From: Selenomonas bovis DSM 23594
Lineage (GTDB): Bacteria > Bacillota > Negativicutes > Selenomonadales > Selenomonadaceae
NCBI RefSeq assembly: GCF_000381005.1
Contig: NZ_KB908389.1
Span: 1-64,000, forward strand
Length of the DNA stretch: 64,000 nt
Direction of reading: 5' to 3'
Shown here: positions 50,436 through 61,242 of the stretch, in pieces
Numbering within the stretch: position 1 is the first letter of the stretch
Layout: the number at the start of each line of letters is the position of its first letter
Notes under the pieces: generated by a model
The model's database searches: none
The model's input: the letters and a program-made list of their open reading frames with translations, nothing else
What the model was told of the DNA's origin: nothing
Program-made: the position numbers and the translations under genes

Positions 50436-51263
50436 TTGCTGACAAGAATCATCACTGGTGTCGTCGGTATCGCGCTGGCGGCATTCATCATCCAGACGGG
50501 CGGCGCGCTCTTCAGCGCGTTCGCGCTCGTGCTTTCCCTCGTCGCCTGGCTTGAGTATGTGCGCGCGTTTGCGCACAAGGGCATCCGCGGCGCGTTCGTG
50601 CTCGGCGCGCTAGGCCTCGTGCTGCTCTGGGGCTGCGCGTGGCTCGGCAATGCCGAGGAGACGATGGCGGTCACGACGGTCATCGTGCTCCTGATCCTGC
50701 TCGAGAGCGTGTTGCTGCACGGCCGGTTCTCGTTCGAGGACGCGGCGGTCTCGGTCGCGGGCGTGCTCTATTTCGGCTATCCGTTCGCGCACATGGTGCT
50801 GCTGCGTTTCGCGGGCGAGGGCCAGACGCTCATGACGCCGCTCGGCGCGTTTGATTTCGGCTGTGCGATGATCTGGGTCATGTTCATCGGCACCTGGGCG
50901 AGCGATACGTTCGCGTATTTCGTGGGCTCTGCCATCGGCTCGCACAAGCTCTGCCCGACCATCAGCCCGAACAAGACGGTCGAGGGCTTCCTCGGCTCGC
51001 TCGTCGGTACGACGGCGTCCGTCGCGGGGCTCGGCGTCTTTTTCGGCCTGCCCGTGCTCGAGATGGCGGGGCTCGGCCTCGCGCTTTCGGTGCTCGCGAC
51101 GCTCGGCGATCTCGTCGAGTCTGTGGCGAAGCGCTATACGGGCATCAAGGACTCGGGGAATATCATCCCGGGGCACGGCGGCGTCTGGGACCGCTTCGAC
51201 AGCGTGCTCTTTACGGCACCTGCGGTGTACTATTTCGCCGTGCTCGTGCTCGTGAATGATTGA
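50436..51263 (+). CDS. cdsA: Phosphatidate cytidylyltransferase
   Basis: A 275-residue integral membrane enzyme making CDP-diacylglycerol. It has about seven or eight membrane helices. The C-terminal signature SPNKTVEGFLGSLVGT, then LGDLVESVAKRYTGIKDSGNIIPGHGGVWDRFDS, contains the catalytic acidic residues. The start is TTG 50436, after AAAAGGAGCGG; the open frame reaches further upstream but that part is basic and lacks a site. dxr follows with a small overlap region. Confidence 0.94.
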   Translation: MLTRIITGVVGIALAAFIIQTGGALFSAFALVLSLVAWLEYVRAFAHKGIRGAFVLGALGLVLLWGCAWLGNAEETMAVTTVIVLLILLESVLLHGRFSFEDAAVSVAGVLYFGYPFAHMVLLRFAGEGQTLMTPLGAFDFGCAMIWVMFIGTWASDTFAYFVGSAIGSHKLCPTISPNKTVEGFLGSLVGTTASVAGLGVFFGLPVLEMAGLGLALSVLATLGDLVESVAKRYTGIKDSGNIIPGHGGVWDRFDSVLFTAPAVYYFAVLVLVND

Positions 51264-51276
51264 GGAGGTGATGGGA

Positions 51277-52440
51277 TTGAAGCAGCTGGCAGTCTTGGGA
51301 TCGACGGGTTCGATCGGCACGCAGACCCTCGAGGTCGTGCGCCGTCATCCTGATCTCTTCCACATCGCGGTGCTCGCGGCGAATACGAGTGATGAACGCT
51401 TCGCGTCGCAGGTCGAGGAGTTTGAGCCGGAGCTCGCGGTGCTCGCCGATGAGGTGGCCTACGGGCGGCTCAAGGAGCGGCTCGCGGGCAAGGCGGCGCG
51501 CACGCAGCTCGCGGGCGGGCGCCAGGCATTCATCGACGCGGCGGGCTATCCTGGCGTCGACATGGTCGTGACGTCGATGATGGGCTTTTCCGGGCTCGCG
51601 CCGACGCTGCGCGCCATCGAGACGGGCAAGGATATCGCGCTCGCGAATAAGGAGACGCTCGTCGTTGCGGGCGAGCTCATCATGCGGCGCGCGCAGGAGT
51701 GCGGCGTGCGCATCCTGCCTGTGGACAGTGAACACTGCGCGTTTTTCCAGTGCCTGCAGGGCGAGCGGCGCGAGAGCATCGAGAAGCTCCTGCTCACCTG
51801 CTCGGGCGGCCCGTTCCGCGGCAAGAAGCGCGCGGAGCTAGAAAACGCGACGGTCGCAGAGGTGCTCGCGCATCCGACCTGGAACATGGGGAAGAAGATC
51901 ACCGTCGACTCGGCCTCGCTCGTCAACAAGGGGCTCGAGGTCATCGAGGCGAAATGGCTCTATGGCGTGGACTACGACCAGATCCAGGTGGTCGTGCATC
52001 CGCAGAGCATCGTGCACTCGATGGTGGCGTTTTGCGACGGTGCCGTCATCGCGCAGCTCGGCGCGCCTGATATGAAGCTCCCCATCCAGTACGCGTTAAC
52101 GTACCCTTCCAGGCAGCCGTCCACGTTCGAGCGGCTCGATTTCTGGAAGATGCAGGCGCTCACGTTCGAGCGGCCGGACACGGAGACGTTCCGCGGGCTC
52201 GCGTTCGCCTACGAGGCGGGGCGCGCGGGCGGCACGCTGCCCTGCACGTTCAACGCGGCGAACGAGGTCGCGGTCGCCGCGTTCCTGCGCGGCGAGATCC
52301 ATTTCCTCGATATCTACGACATCATCGAGCAGACGATGAGCGCGCGTCCGGCGCGTCAGGTAACAGCGCTCGACGATCTCTTTGCCGAGGATGAGGCGGC
52401 GCGGCGCTATGCCGCGTCCCTGCTGAAGAAAGGACGGTGA
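51277..52440 (+). CDS. dxr: 1-deoxy-D-xylulose 5-phosphate reductoisomerase
   Basis: A 387-residue NADPH enzyme, second step of the MEP isoprenoid pathway. KQLAVLGSTGSIGTQTLEVVRRHPD is the Rossmann motif; ANKETLVVAGELIM, PVDSEHCAFFQCLQGE and NMGKKITVDSASLVNKGLEVIEA hold the metal and substrate sites. The start is taken as TTG 51277, seven bases after AGGAGGT; ATG 51271 is only one base from that site. rseP follows by four bases. Confidence 0.95.
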   Translation: MKQLAVLGSTGSIGTQTLEVVRRHPDLFHIAVLAANTSDERFASQVEEFEPELAVLADEVAYGRLKERLAGKAARTQLAGGRQAFIDAAGYPGVDMVVTSMMGFSGLAPTLRAIETGKDIALANKETLVVAGELIMRRAQECGVRILPVDSEHCAFFQCLQGERRESIEKLLLTCSGGPFRGKKRAELENATVAEVLAHPTWNMGKKITVDSASLVNKGLEVIEAKWLYGVDYDQIQVVVHPQSIVHSMVAFCDGAVIAQLGAPDMKLPIQYALTYPSRQPSTFERLDFWKMQALTFERPDTETFRGLAFAYEAGRAGGTLPCTFNAANEVAVAAFLRGEIHFLDIYDIIEQTMSARPARQVTALDDLFAEDEAARRYAASLLKKGR

Positions 52441-52444
52441 AGCT

Positions 52445-53488
52445 ATGGTACTCACCATCGCGGCGGCGGTATTCGTCTTCGGCCTGCTCGTGCTCGTGCA
52501 TGAGCTCGGCCATTTCGTCACGGCGAAGCTCACGGGCATGCGCGTCGACGAGTTCGCCATCGGCTTCGGCCCGCAGCTCATCGCGGTAAAGCGCGGGGAG
52601 ACGGTCTACTCCCTGCGCGCTGTGCCGCTCGGCGGCTTCAACAACATCGCGGGCATGGACCCGGAGGCGGAGGACGACGCGGGGGAGCGCGGCTACGCGC
52701 GCAAGTCCGTCTGGGCGCGCATGCTCGTAATCCTCGCGGGCAGTGCGATGAATTTTCTCCTGCCCGTGTTCCTCTACTGGGGGGTATTCTTCTTCTCGGG
52801 CGTCGCGACGCCGAGCACGGAGCCTGTGCTCGGCATGGTGCTCCCTGACAGGCCCGCGGCGCAGGCGGGGCTCCTCGCAGGCGACCGCGTGCTCTCCGTC
52901 GACGGCACGCCCGTCGGGAGCTGGCAGGAGTTCGCGTCGGCCGTCCAGCAGGGCGGGGAGGGCACGAGCCATGCGCTCGTGATCTCTCGCGGCGGCGAGG
53001 AACAGGAGCTTTCGGTATCGCCTGCCTATGACAAGACGTCAGAGCGCGCGATGATCGGCGTCATGAGCTCTGCGACGATGGAGCATCCGGGCGCCGTGCG
53101 GTCCGCGCAGCTCGCCGTGCAGAAGACGGGATCCGTCATCTCCATGATGGTCTACGAGCTCTACAAGATCATCTTGAAGCTCTCCGGCGCGGAGCTCGCG
53201 GGGCCCATCGGCGTCGCGCAGATGGCAGGCCAGGTCGCGCAGATGGGGTTCGTGCCGCTGCTCAACTTCACGGCGTTTCTGAGCCTCAACCTGGCCATCA
53301 TCAACCTGCTGCCCATCCCGGCGCTCGACGGCGGCCATTTCGTCGGGCTCTGCGTCGAGGCGGTCATCGGCCGGCCGATGGGGCCGCGTTTCACGTACTA
53401 CGCGCAGCGCGTCGGTATCGCGCTGCTCTTGCTGCTCATGGTGTTCGCGACGAAGAATGATGTCGTGCGCGTGTTTTTAGGAGGCTGA
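52445..53488 (+). CDS. rseP: Site-2 metalloprotease RseP
   Basis: A 347-residue intramembrane zinc protease. HELGH (residues 19-23) lies in the first membrane helix. A PDZ domain is near 130-200 (LGMVLPDRPAAQAGLLAGDRVLSVDG), and NLLPIPALDGGHFVGL supplies the third zinc ligand in the C-terminal membrane region. It cleaves membrane-bound anti-sigma factors or signal peptides. The position between dxr and ispG is conserved in Firmicutes. Confidence 0.95.
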   Translation: MVLTIAAAVFVFGLLVLVHELGHFVTAKLTGMRVDEFAIGFGPQLIAVKRGETVYSLRAVPLGGFNNIAGMDPEAEDDAGERGYARKSVWARMLVILAGSAMNFLLPVFLYWGVFFFSGVATPSTEPVLGMVLPDRPAAQAGLLAGDRVLSVDGTPVGSWQEFASAVQQGGEGTSHALVISRGGEEQELSVSPAYDKTSERAMIGVMSSATMEHPGAVRSAQLAVQKTGSVISMMVYELYKIILKLSGAELAGPIGVAQMAGQVAQMGFVPLLNFTAFLSLNLAIINLLPIPALDGGHFVGLCVEAVIGRPMGPRFTYYAQRVGIALLLLLMVFATKNDVVRVFLGG

Positions 53489-53491
53489 CGT

Positions 53492-54567
<1,076 letters not shown>

Positions 54568-54571
<4 letters not shown>

Positions 54572-56283
54572 GAGCATCCAGTCTATATGCACCAACCCTT
54601 CGGAATACGCCGGCGGAGGCGGAGATCGTCAGCCATCAGCTCATGTACCGCGCAGGCCTCATCCGCAAGGTCGCGGGCGGCATGTACACGTTCCTGCCGC
54701 TCGGCTGGCGCGTCATCCGCAAGATAGAGCAGATCATCCGCGAGGAGATGGACGCCGCGGGCGGCCAGGAGGTCATGATGCCTATCCTGCAGCCCGCTGA
54801 GCTCTGGGAGGAGAGCGGCCGCTGGGCCGCCTACGGCGATGAGATGATGCGCATGAAGGACCGCCACGGCAGGAACTTCTGCCTCGGCCCGACGCATGAG
54901 GAGATGATCACCGACCTCGTGCGCGACGAGGTCAGGAGCTACAAGCAGCTGCCGCTCCTGCTCTATCAGATCCAGGACAAGTTCCGCGACGAGCGCCGCC
55001 CGCGCTTCGGCCTCATGCGCAGCCGCGAGTTCATCATGAAGGATCTCTACTCCTTCGATAAGGACGTCGAGGGCATGAACGCCTCGTATCAGAAGATGTA
55101 CGACGCCTATACGCGCATCTACAACCGCATGGGCCTCGCGTTCCGCCCCGTCGAGGCGGACAACGGCGCCATCGGCGGCGGTCACTCCCACGAGTTCACG
55201 GTGCTCGCCGACGCCGGCGAGTCGAACATCGCCTACTGCCCGCACTGCGACTATGCCGCGAGCGACGAAAAGGCGGAGCTCGCGCCGATCTCCGCGCCCG
55301 CTGAGGACGCGCTGCCGCTCGAGAAGGTCGCGACGCCCGGCACGAATACCATCGAGAGCCTCTGCGACTTCCTCCAGATCCCCGCGGAGAAGACCATCAA
55401 GGCCGTGGCCTACCAGACGGATGCGGACGAGCTCGTGCTCGTCTTCCTGCGCGGCGACCACGAGGTCAACGAGGTCAAGGTCATCAATCAGATCGCGGGC
55501 GCGCTCGAGCTGCGCATGGCCGACGAGGCCGCGATCCGCGCGGCGGGCGGCTGCCCGGGCTTCATGGGCCCCATCGGCATCAAGAACGGCACGCGCATCC
55601 TCGTCGACGCGAGCGTCATGAGCCTCCATAATGCCGTCACGGGCGCGAACGAGCAGGACGTCCACTATAAAAACGTCAACCCCGCGCGCGACTTTGACGC
55701 CGCAGCCATCACCGTCACGGATCTGCGCATGGTGCGTGAGGGCGATCCCTGCCCGCACTGCGGCACGCCGCTCAAGATGACGCGCGGCATCGAGGCCGGA
55801 CAGGTCTTCACGCTCGGCACGAAGTACAGCGCGGCGATGGGCGCGACGTTCCTCGACGAGCAGGGCAAGGAGCAGCCGCTCTACATGGGCTGCTACGGCA
55901 TCGGCGTCGGCCGCACGATGGCCGCTGCCATCGAGCAGAACAACGACGCGCAGGGCATCGTCTGGCCGCGCGCCATCGCGCCCTACGAGGTCGTCGTCGT
56001 CGCGGTCAACGCGAAGAAGGACGACCAGCTCGCCTACGCCGAGGCCGTCTACGAGGAATGCCAGGCCGCGCACATCGACACGTTGCTCGACGACCGCAAG
56101 GAGCGCGCGGGCGTCAAGTTCAAGGACTGCGACCTCATCGGCTACCCTGTCCGCATCACCATCGGCCCGAAGGCCGTCGAGGCGGGCGACATCGAGGTCA
56201 AGGTCAGGAAGACCGGCGAGGTCTACCACTTCACGCGCGAGGACTACCTGGCGAAGGTGCGGGAGCTGCTTGAAAAACTCTAA
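54568..56283 (+). CDS. proS: Prolyl-tRNA synthetase (bacterial type)
   Basis: A 571-residue class II synthetase. Motif 1 lies in the [48 protein letters not shown] region, motif 2 in [26 protein letters not shown], and motif 3 in [18 protein letters not shown]. An INS/YbaK-type editing insertion occupies the centre (about 240-380), as in bacterial ProRS. The start overlaps the ispG stop (ATGA). Confidence 0.96.
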
Positions 56284-56298
56284 GAAACCTGATAAAAT

Positions 56299-56334
56299 AA
56301 AGACAAACGATATTTTTATCGTTTGTCTTTTTTT
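56299..56334 (+). terminator. Terminator of proS and its operon
   Basis: AAAGACAAACGAT (56299-56311) pairs with ATCGTTTGTCTTT (56318-56330), followed by TTTT. It lies 16 bp after the proS stop. Confidence 0.88.
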
Positions 56335-56365
56335 GATTTTTGATAGAGTAAAGAAGGAAAACAGT

Positions 56366-57502
56366 ATGTATGCGCAGCAACGTCTCTACTTCCTGGATCA
56401 TCTCAAATGGTTCATCATCTGGCTCATGGTCGTCTTTCATGCCGCGATGTGCTACATGGCGTTCGCGCCGCAGTGGTGGTACGTCGTCGACAGCCGGGAG
56501 CCGGTCTTTTCAGCGACGGTGTTCATCTGCTGGGCGGACATCTTCATCATGCCGGTCATGTTTTTCATCTCGGGGTACTTCGGTTTGCAGTCGCTCGTGC
56601 GCCACGAAGAGAAGGAGTTCTGGCGGCGCAAGCTCTGGCGCATCGTGCTGCCGTGGCTCTTCGGCGTGCTTTTCATCGCGCCGCCCGTGACCTATCTCAT
56701 TCTCGCGAGCCGTTCCGCGCCGATGGATTTCTGGACGTTTTACACGACGCTTTTCTGGGGCCCGCTTTACGAGCAGGCGCAGTACTGGTACCTCGGCGCC
56801 TTGCTTGCGCTCTACGTGCTGCTGACGCTCGCCGTGCGCCTCTTCCCCGCACTGCGCGTGCGCAGCGCAGCGCCTGTGCGGCGGCAGGGACGCCTGTTCC
56901 TCGCGCTGTTCCTCCTCACGTTTCTGAGCATCGGCGTGCTGGGCTCCTATCTGTCGCCGGACCTCTGGCAGCCATTTTTCTACGTGCTCGTATTGCAACC
57001 CGTGCGCATCCCGACGTATCTCATTTTCTTCTTCCTCGGCGCGCATGCCTTCCGGCAGCGCTGGTTCGCCGCCGCTGGCTACACGCCGGCAAATCCTCTC
57101 TGGCTTGTTGGATGTTTCCTCTTCAGCGCGCTCTACCTCTGGCAGCGTTTCACGTTGCCAGCGCTCGGGGCTTCCGCGCAGGTCATCGCCTGGACCAACG
57201 CCTTTTGTCAGGCCGCGTTCACATGGACGGCGACGCTCGGTCTCCTCGGCTTCTTCCAAAGATATCTAGGGCGGACGACGCCGCTGCGCGCCCGTCTTTC
57301 GGAGACCTCTTACGGCGTCTATTACCTGCACATGGCGGTGCTGTTCCCCGTCGTCTGGGCGGCGAGGAGCATAGACCTAGGCGTCTACTTCAAATACGCG
57401 CTCGTCTGCCTCGTCACGTTGCTCCTCTGCGATTTCCTCGCGCGCTACGGACTTTCCCATCTGTCGGCGTTTGCCCTGAGGAAGCGTGCAGATAAAGGAT
57501 GA
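56366..57502 (+). CDS. Acyltransferase family 3 membrane protein
   Basis: A 378-residue protein with about ten membrane helices. The start QQRLYFLDHLKWFIIWLMVVFHAAMCYM carries the acceptor-region His of the AT3/OafA family, and WRRKLWRIVLPWLFGVLFI and LSETSYGVYYLHMAVLFPVVW follow the family pattern. Such proteins O-acylate cell-surface sugars or peptidoglycan; the substrate is unknown. The start 56366 has AGAAGGAAA upstream. It stands alone between two terminators. Confidence 0.85.
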   Translation: MYAQQRLYFLDHLKWFIIWLMVVFHAAMCYMAFAPQWWYVVDSREPVFSATVFICWADIFIMPVMFFISGYFGLQSLVRHEEKEFWRRKLWRIVLPWLFGVLFIAPPVTYLILASRSAPMDFWTFYTTLFWGPLYEQAQYWYLGALLALYVLLTLAVRLFPALRVRSAAPVRRQGRLFLALFLLTFLSIGVLGSYLSPDLWQPFFYVLVLQPVRIPTYLIFFFLGAHAFRQRWFAAAGYTPANPLWLVGCFLFSALYLWQRFTLPALGASAQVIAWTNAFCQAAFTWTATLGLLGFFQRYLGRTTPLRARLSETSYGVYYLHMAVLFPVVWAARSIDLGVYFKYALVCLVTLLLCDFLARYGLSHLSAFALRKRADKG

Positions 57503-57551
57503 GGCTGAGGGATAGGAAGAAATCTGACGCTCCGAGGGAATGATTGTGCGA

Positions 57552-57595
57552 AAAAATCGCCGCAGGCTGAGTATTGTGAGCCTGCGGCGATTTTT
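57552..57595. terminator. Bidirectional terminator between acyltransferase and HD-GYP genes
   Basis: A 17-bp perfect stem, positions 57552-57568 with 57579-57595 (arms AAAAATCGCCGCAGGCT and its complement). Both strands have T-runs. Confidence 0.88.
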
Positions 57596-57633
57596 ACGCG
57601 GAACTTTTCTGTGATTGTCCACGGATATGGGAA

Positions 57634-58698
57634 TTATTTCGGATTGTACTCCGTGATCTTGATGTCGGGATGATCGTTGAGATTGATGAGCCGGTCCTTC
57701 GTGATCTCGATGACCGGCAGGGCGGCGAAGTCATTGGGGAACGCGGCAATCTTGCCCTTCGAGCCGTCGGAGAGCACGACGCGCGAGCCGAGGAATGCGT
57801 CCTTGATGCGCGTGAGCACGGGGACGCAGACGGCGGGATCGAGCGTCGTGTACATCTGTTGCATGAAATACTCGATGGCGGCGAACGGCGTGCGCTTGAC
57901 GTAGCCCTCGCGCTCCGTCGTGATGTTGTCATAGATGTCGGCGACGGCGATGATACGCGCGTACTCGTGGATGTCCGTGCCCTTGCAGTTGAAAGGGAAT
58001 CCAGATCCGTCCATGCGCTCATGGTGCTGCATGGCGGCGAGTTTGACGCCGTCAGAGAGGCCGCCGACGCTCGCGAGGATATGGTGGCCGTCGACGGTAT
58101 GCTGGATGTAGCGCTCGTAGTCCTCGCCTTTGAGGTTCTCGATGTTCTTGTCGAGCAGTCGCTGATCGAACTTCGTCTTGCCGATGTCATGCAGGAAACC
58201 GGCGAGCATGATATCTTTCGCCTTTTCCACATCGAAGTGCAGCCACTTCGCGATGACACCCGCGAGGATGGAGACGCGCAGCGAGTGGTTGTAGACGTCG
58301 GCTGCGAGATGGTTGAGCTCGTAGAGATAGTCGATGGCGCCGCTGCTCTTCGCGAGCGGTGTGATCTGCTTCGTCACGACGGCGTTTGTCTCGGAGACAG
58401 GGACATTTCCCGTCTCGCGCACCTCGTCGATGATGCGCCGCGCCGCGCTCACGACGCTCGTGTAGTCCTTGAGGAACGCGTTGCCGCGGTTGAAGATGGC
58501 GGCGACGGTCTGGTAGTTCTTGCTGAGCTCGTATTCATCCTTGACATAGACGACGGGGATATTTAGAAACGTCAGACGCGTGATATGCGCTTTGGTCAGC
58601 AGGGTGTTTTCAGAAAGAATGACGATCATGTCATCGTTGACCAGTGTGCGGGCAAGGATCATGCCGGGCTTGAGGTCTTCTACGGAAACAGCACGCAC
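57634..58698 (-). CDS. HD-GYP domain protein (probable cyclic-di-GMP phosphodiesterase)
   Basis: A 354-residue protein. The HD-GYP domain shows NHSLRVSILAGVIAKWLH, LAGFLHDIGKTKFD, DGHHILAS, MQHHERMDGSGFPFN and YARIIAVADIYDN, giving the full metal-binding set. The N-terminal part (VSVEDLKPGMILARTL) is a short sensor-like domain. It probably lowers cyclic-di-GMP and so favours swimming. The start is GTG 58698, ten bases after AGGAGGG on the minus strand; the open frame runs far upstream without a site. Confidence 0.9.
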   Translation of the reverse strand: MRAVSVEDLKPGMILARTLVNDDMIVILSENTLLTKAHITRLTFLNIPVVYVKDEYELSKNYQTVAAIFNRGNAFLKDYTSVVSAARRIIDEVRETGNVPVSETNAVVTKQITPLAKSSGAIDYLYELNHLAADVYNHSLRVSILAGVIAKWLHFDVEKAKDIMLAGFLHDIGKTKFDQRLLDKNIENLKGEDYERYIQHTVDGHHILASVGGLSDGVKLAAMQHHERMDGSGFPFNCKGTDIHEYARIIAVADIYDNITTEREGYVKRTPFAAIEYFMQQMYTTLDPAVCVPVLTRIKDAFLGSRVVLSDGSKGKIAAFPNDFAALPVIEITKDRLINLNDHPDIKITEYNPK

Positions 58699-58980
58699 GA
58701 TGAAATCCCTCCTTGAAGATTCGCTTTCTTCTATATTAATTCGCCTTTTTTGACGCATTCCCTGCTGATTTTCAAAAATGAGACGAATGAACCACAAACC
58801 CTGGATTGTTTGTGTACGGCTGCCGAGGAGCTGTGCCCCAGACAACCGCGCCGAGCAGCAGCGCGCCTTCGTCATAGATGGCACCGCGGCCATTTTGCCT
58901 CGGATGTATGAAAAAGCAAGCATACCGCCGGATTTGCAAGCAAAAGGGTGTAAATTTGTAAAATCCAACTTCTTTTCCCA

Positions 58981-59009
58981 TTTCATATTTTACTGTGCAA
59001 AAGTATAAT
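58981..59009 (+). promoter_or_regulatory. Probable promoter of the solute-binding lipoprotein gene
   Basis: TTTCAT (58981-58986), 17-bp spacer and consensus TATAAT (59004-59009). The -35 is weak. Nothing else is recognised in the 58699-59051 spacer. Confidence 0.6.
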
Positions 59010-59051
59010 AGAATGTATGAAATCGTATTCTGGTGAATGGGAGGATGTCCT

Positions 59052-59864
59052 ATGATGAATTGGAAGAAAATCGCCGCGTTCGGTCTGGCGGCTGTGATGA
59101 CGGCGGCGCTGGTCACGGGCTGCGGCGGGCAGCAGGCGGCGAAGGATGGCGCTGGCTCCGGCGACAAGGGGAAGATCATCGTCGGTCTCGATGACAATTT
59201 CCCGCCGATGGGCTTCAAGGACGAAAACAACGAGATCGTCGGCTTCGATGTCGATCTCGCGAAGGAGGCGTCGAAACGCCTGGGCCGCGAGGTGGAGTTC
59301 AAGGCCATCGACTGGTCGAGCAAGGAGGCCGAGCTCAAGAGCGGCCGCGTGAACGTGCTCTGGAACGGCCTCGATATCACGGAGAAGCGCAAGGAGAATA
59401 TGCTCTTTTCCGAGCCTTATATGGACAACCGTCAGATCATCTTCGTGAAGAAGGGCCGCACGGACATCAAGGATGAGCAGAGTCTCGCAGGCAAGGCCAT
59501 CGGCACGCAGAGCGCGAGCACGGCGGAGGAGTACCTCGACAAGACGGATTTCTATAAGAAGGATGTCAAGGAGGTCAAGAAGTACGCGGACTTCGTCTCG
59601 GCGTTCATGGATCTCGAGAACGGCCGCATCGACGCCGTCATCGGCGATGAGATCGTCGGCCGCTACTACATGAGCAAGCATCCGGACAGCATCGAGGCCG
59701 TCGATGTCGCGATCGGCCCTGTGAGCACGTTCGGCATCGCGTTCGCGAAGGACAACCAGCAGCTGCGCGACGAGGTGCAGAAGGTGCTCGACGAGATGAA
59801 GGCCGACGGCACGATGGCCAAGATCTCCGAGAAGTGGTTCGGCAAGGATATCACGAAGAAGTAA
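59052..59864 (+). CDS. Amino-acid-type ABC transporter substrate-binding lipoprotein
   Basis: A 270-residue lipoprotein. The signal peptide ends in the lipobox LVTGC (Cys about residue 24), followed by a periplasmic binding-protein family 3 domain: IIVGLDDNFPPMGFKDENNEIVGFDVDLAKEASKRLGREVEF, LKSGRVNVLWNGLDITEKRKENMLFSEPY and VSTFGIAFAKDNQQLRDEVQKVLDEMKADGTMAKISEKWFG. The ligand is probably a polar amino acid. No permease or ATPase gene adjoins it, so it may serve a transporter encoded elsewhere. GGGAGGATG precedes the start. Confidence 0.9.
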   Translation: MMNWKKIAAFGLAAVMTAALVTGCGGQQAAKDGAGSGDKGKIIVGLDDNFPPMGFKDENNEIVGFDVDLAKEASKRLGREVEFKAIDWSSKEAELKSGRVNVLWNGLDITEKRKENMLFSEPYMDNRQIIFVKKGRTDIKDEQSLAGKAIGTQSASTAEEYLDKTDFYKKDVKEVKKYADFVSAFMDLENGRIDAVIGDEIVGRYYMSKHPDSIEAVDVAIGPVSTFGIAFAKDNQQLRDEVQKVLDEMKADGTMAKISEKWFGKDITKK

Positions 59865-59883
59865 AGAGGCATGGGAGCAAGCG

Positions 59884-59912
59884 GCAGGCAGCGAGGAGCT
59901 GCCTGCTTTTTC
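59884..59912 (+). terminator. Terminator of the lipoprotein gene
   Basis: GCAGGCAGC (59884-59892) pairs with GCTGCCTGC (59898-59906), followed by TTTTT. Confidence 0.87.
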
Positions 59913-60003
59913 TGTTGATTTCTGTGACTGGGACGCTGGACAAATCCGTTATTTTGAATTATTATCAAGGTGAGCTTGAGTAGGGAAGAAAGGTTGTGGG
60001 GTT

Positions 60004-60474
60004 ATGAAGTATGAATTCACGAAGGACTTCCTGACGGGGATAGAATTCATCGATAAGGAACATGCGAGATTGTTCGAGCTCGCGAATGAGACGTATGATT
60101 TGCTGCACGATGAGCTGGTCACGGATAAGTATGACCGCATCGTGGATCTCATCGAAGAACTGCGTGATTATACGAAGACGCATTTCGCGCATGAAGAAGA
60201 GTTCATGCAGAGCATTTCGTTCCAGTATATCTGGAGCGAGAAGCATCAGCATCTGACCTTTATCGAGAAGCTCGACGGCATCGATAGGAAGAAGCTCGAT
60301 GATCATCAGGAGGCCTATATCCTCGATGTGCTCGATTTCCTCGCGAAGTGGCTCACGGGCCATATCCGCGGCGCGGACGCGCGCATCGGCGCCGCGGTGC
60401 GCGCGATGGACGCCGAGACGCGGGCAAAGGCCGACGCGAAGGCGGCGGAGCTGCTCAAAAAGATCGAGAGCTGA
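60004..60474 (+). CDS. Bacteriohemerythrin
   Basis: A 156-residue four-helix protein with a likely di-iron site for O2 binding. Visible ligands are His20 (GIEFIDKEHARLFEL), His60 and Glu64 (THFAHEEEFM), His83 (HLTFIEKL) and the final HIRGAD (His-x4-Asp). The position normally occupied by the His four residues before His83 is Glu79 here (SEKHQH), so one canonical ligand seems absent or shifted to His81. A C-terminal Ala/Lys helix extends beyond the usual 135 residues. In anaerobes the family may sense, carry or detoxify oxygen. Confidence 0.9.
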   Translation: MKYEFTKDFLTGIEFIDKEHARLFELANETYDLLHDELVTDKYDRIVDLIEELRDYTKTHFAHEEEFMQSISFQYIWSEKHQHLTFIEKLDGIDRKKLDDHQEAYILDVLDFLAKWLTGHIRGADARIGAAVRAMDAETRAKADAKAAELLKKIES

Positions 60475-60549
60475 CGGCATGTCCGCGGGGCGGTCGCGCC
60501 TGACAGCGGGCGCGACAAAAGGGCGCTCCCGCAAAAAAGCGCATGACAG

Positions 60550-60594
60550 AAGGGCCGGATGCAAATGCGAAAGAGGCATTTGCGTCCGGCCCTT
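60550..60594. repeat. 19-bp inverted repeat between convergent genes
   Basis: Positions 60550-60568 pair with 60576-60594 (arms AAGGGCCGG..GCAAATGC), with one G-U pair. It lies between bacteriohemerythrin and pdxT. No T-run follows on either strand, so it may stabilise 3' ends or act as a weak terminator. Confidence 0.7.
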
Positions 60595-60645
60595 TGCAGC
60601 GCGCTGCTGAGAGGCGCTGTATTGGTGTGAGGTATGTTTTGATGT

Positions 60646-61242
60646 TCAGGAGGCGATCATCGAGAGGAAGGCCGCGTGGAGGCGCGTGTCGGTGCCGAGT
60701 TCCGGATGGAAGGCGAGACCGATCTGCTGGCCGTAGCGCACGGCGACGATGTTGCCGTCGACGCGTGCGAGGACGTCGACCTCCGGCGCGGCTTCCTCGA
60801 TGAAGGGCGCCCGGATGAAACGCATGGGGAAGTCGCCGAGGCCCTTGATCTCGCCCTTGGTGGAGAAGCTGCCGAGTTGGCGGCCGTAGGCGTTGCGGCG
60901 CACGCGCACGGGCAGCGTGCCAAAGCTGGGATAGGGGCATTTGTCGCGCGTCGCGCTCCTGGCGAGCAGGATGAGGCCCGCACAGGTCGCGAGGACGGGG
61001 AGACCGTCTGCAATCTTTTCCCGCAGCGGCTCGTACATGCCGAGGTCGCTCAGGAGCTTTTTCTGCGTGGTGCTTTCGCCGCCGGGGAGGACGAGGCCGT
61101 CGAGCGGCGCGGCGAGATCGCTCTTCTCGCGCAGCTCATGGCACGTTGCTCCGAGCGACTGGAGCATCTTCTCGTGCTCGATGAAAGCGCCCTGCAGCGC
61201 GAGCACGCCGATCTGCGGCTTCCTGGCCGCCTGCGCGCTCAT
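60646..61242 (-). CDS. pdxT: Pyridoxal 5'-phosphate synthase glutaminase subunit PdxT
   Basis: A 198-residue class I glutamine amidotransferase feeding ammonia to Pdx[32 protein letters not shown], the nucleophile motif [11 protein letters not shown] and [11 protein letters not shown] (the His-Glu pair) are diagnostic. It overlaps pdxS by four bases on the minus strand. Confidence 0.95.
   Translation of the reverse strand: MSAQAARKPQIGVLALQGAFIEHEKMLQSLGATCHELREKSDLAAPLDGLVLPGGESTTQKKLLSDLGMYEPLREKIADGLPVLATCAGLILLARSATRDKCPYPSFGTLPVRVRRNAYGRQLGSFSTKGEIKGLGDFPMRFIRAPFIEEAAPEVDVLARVDGNIVAVRYGQQIGLAFHPELGTDTRLHAAFLSMIAS

Noticed and set aside
56366-57502. Prophage or genomic island in the 56-64 kb part
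   Set aside because: Genes are single metabolic or envelope genes with their own terminators; there is no integrase, phage gene or tRNA-linked attachment repeat.
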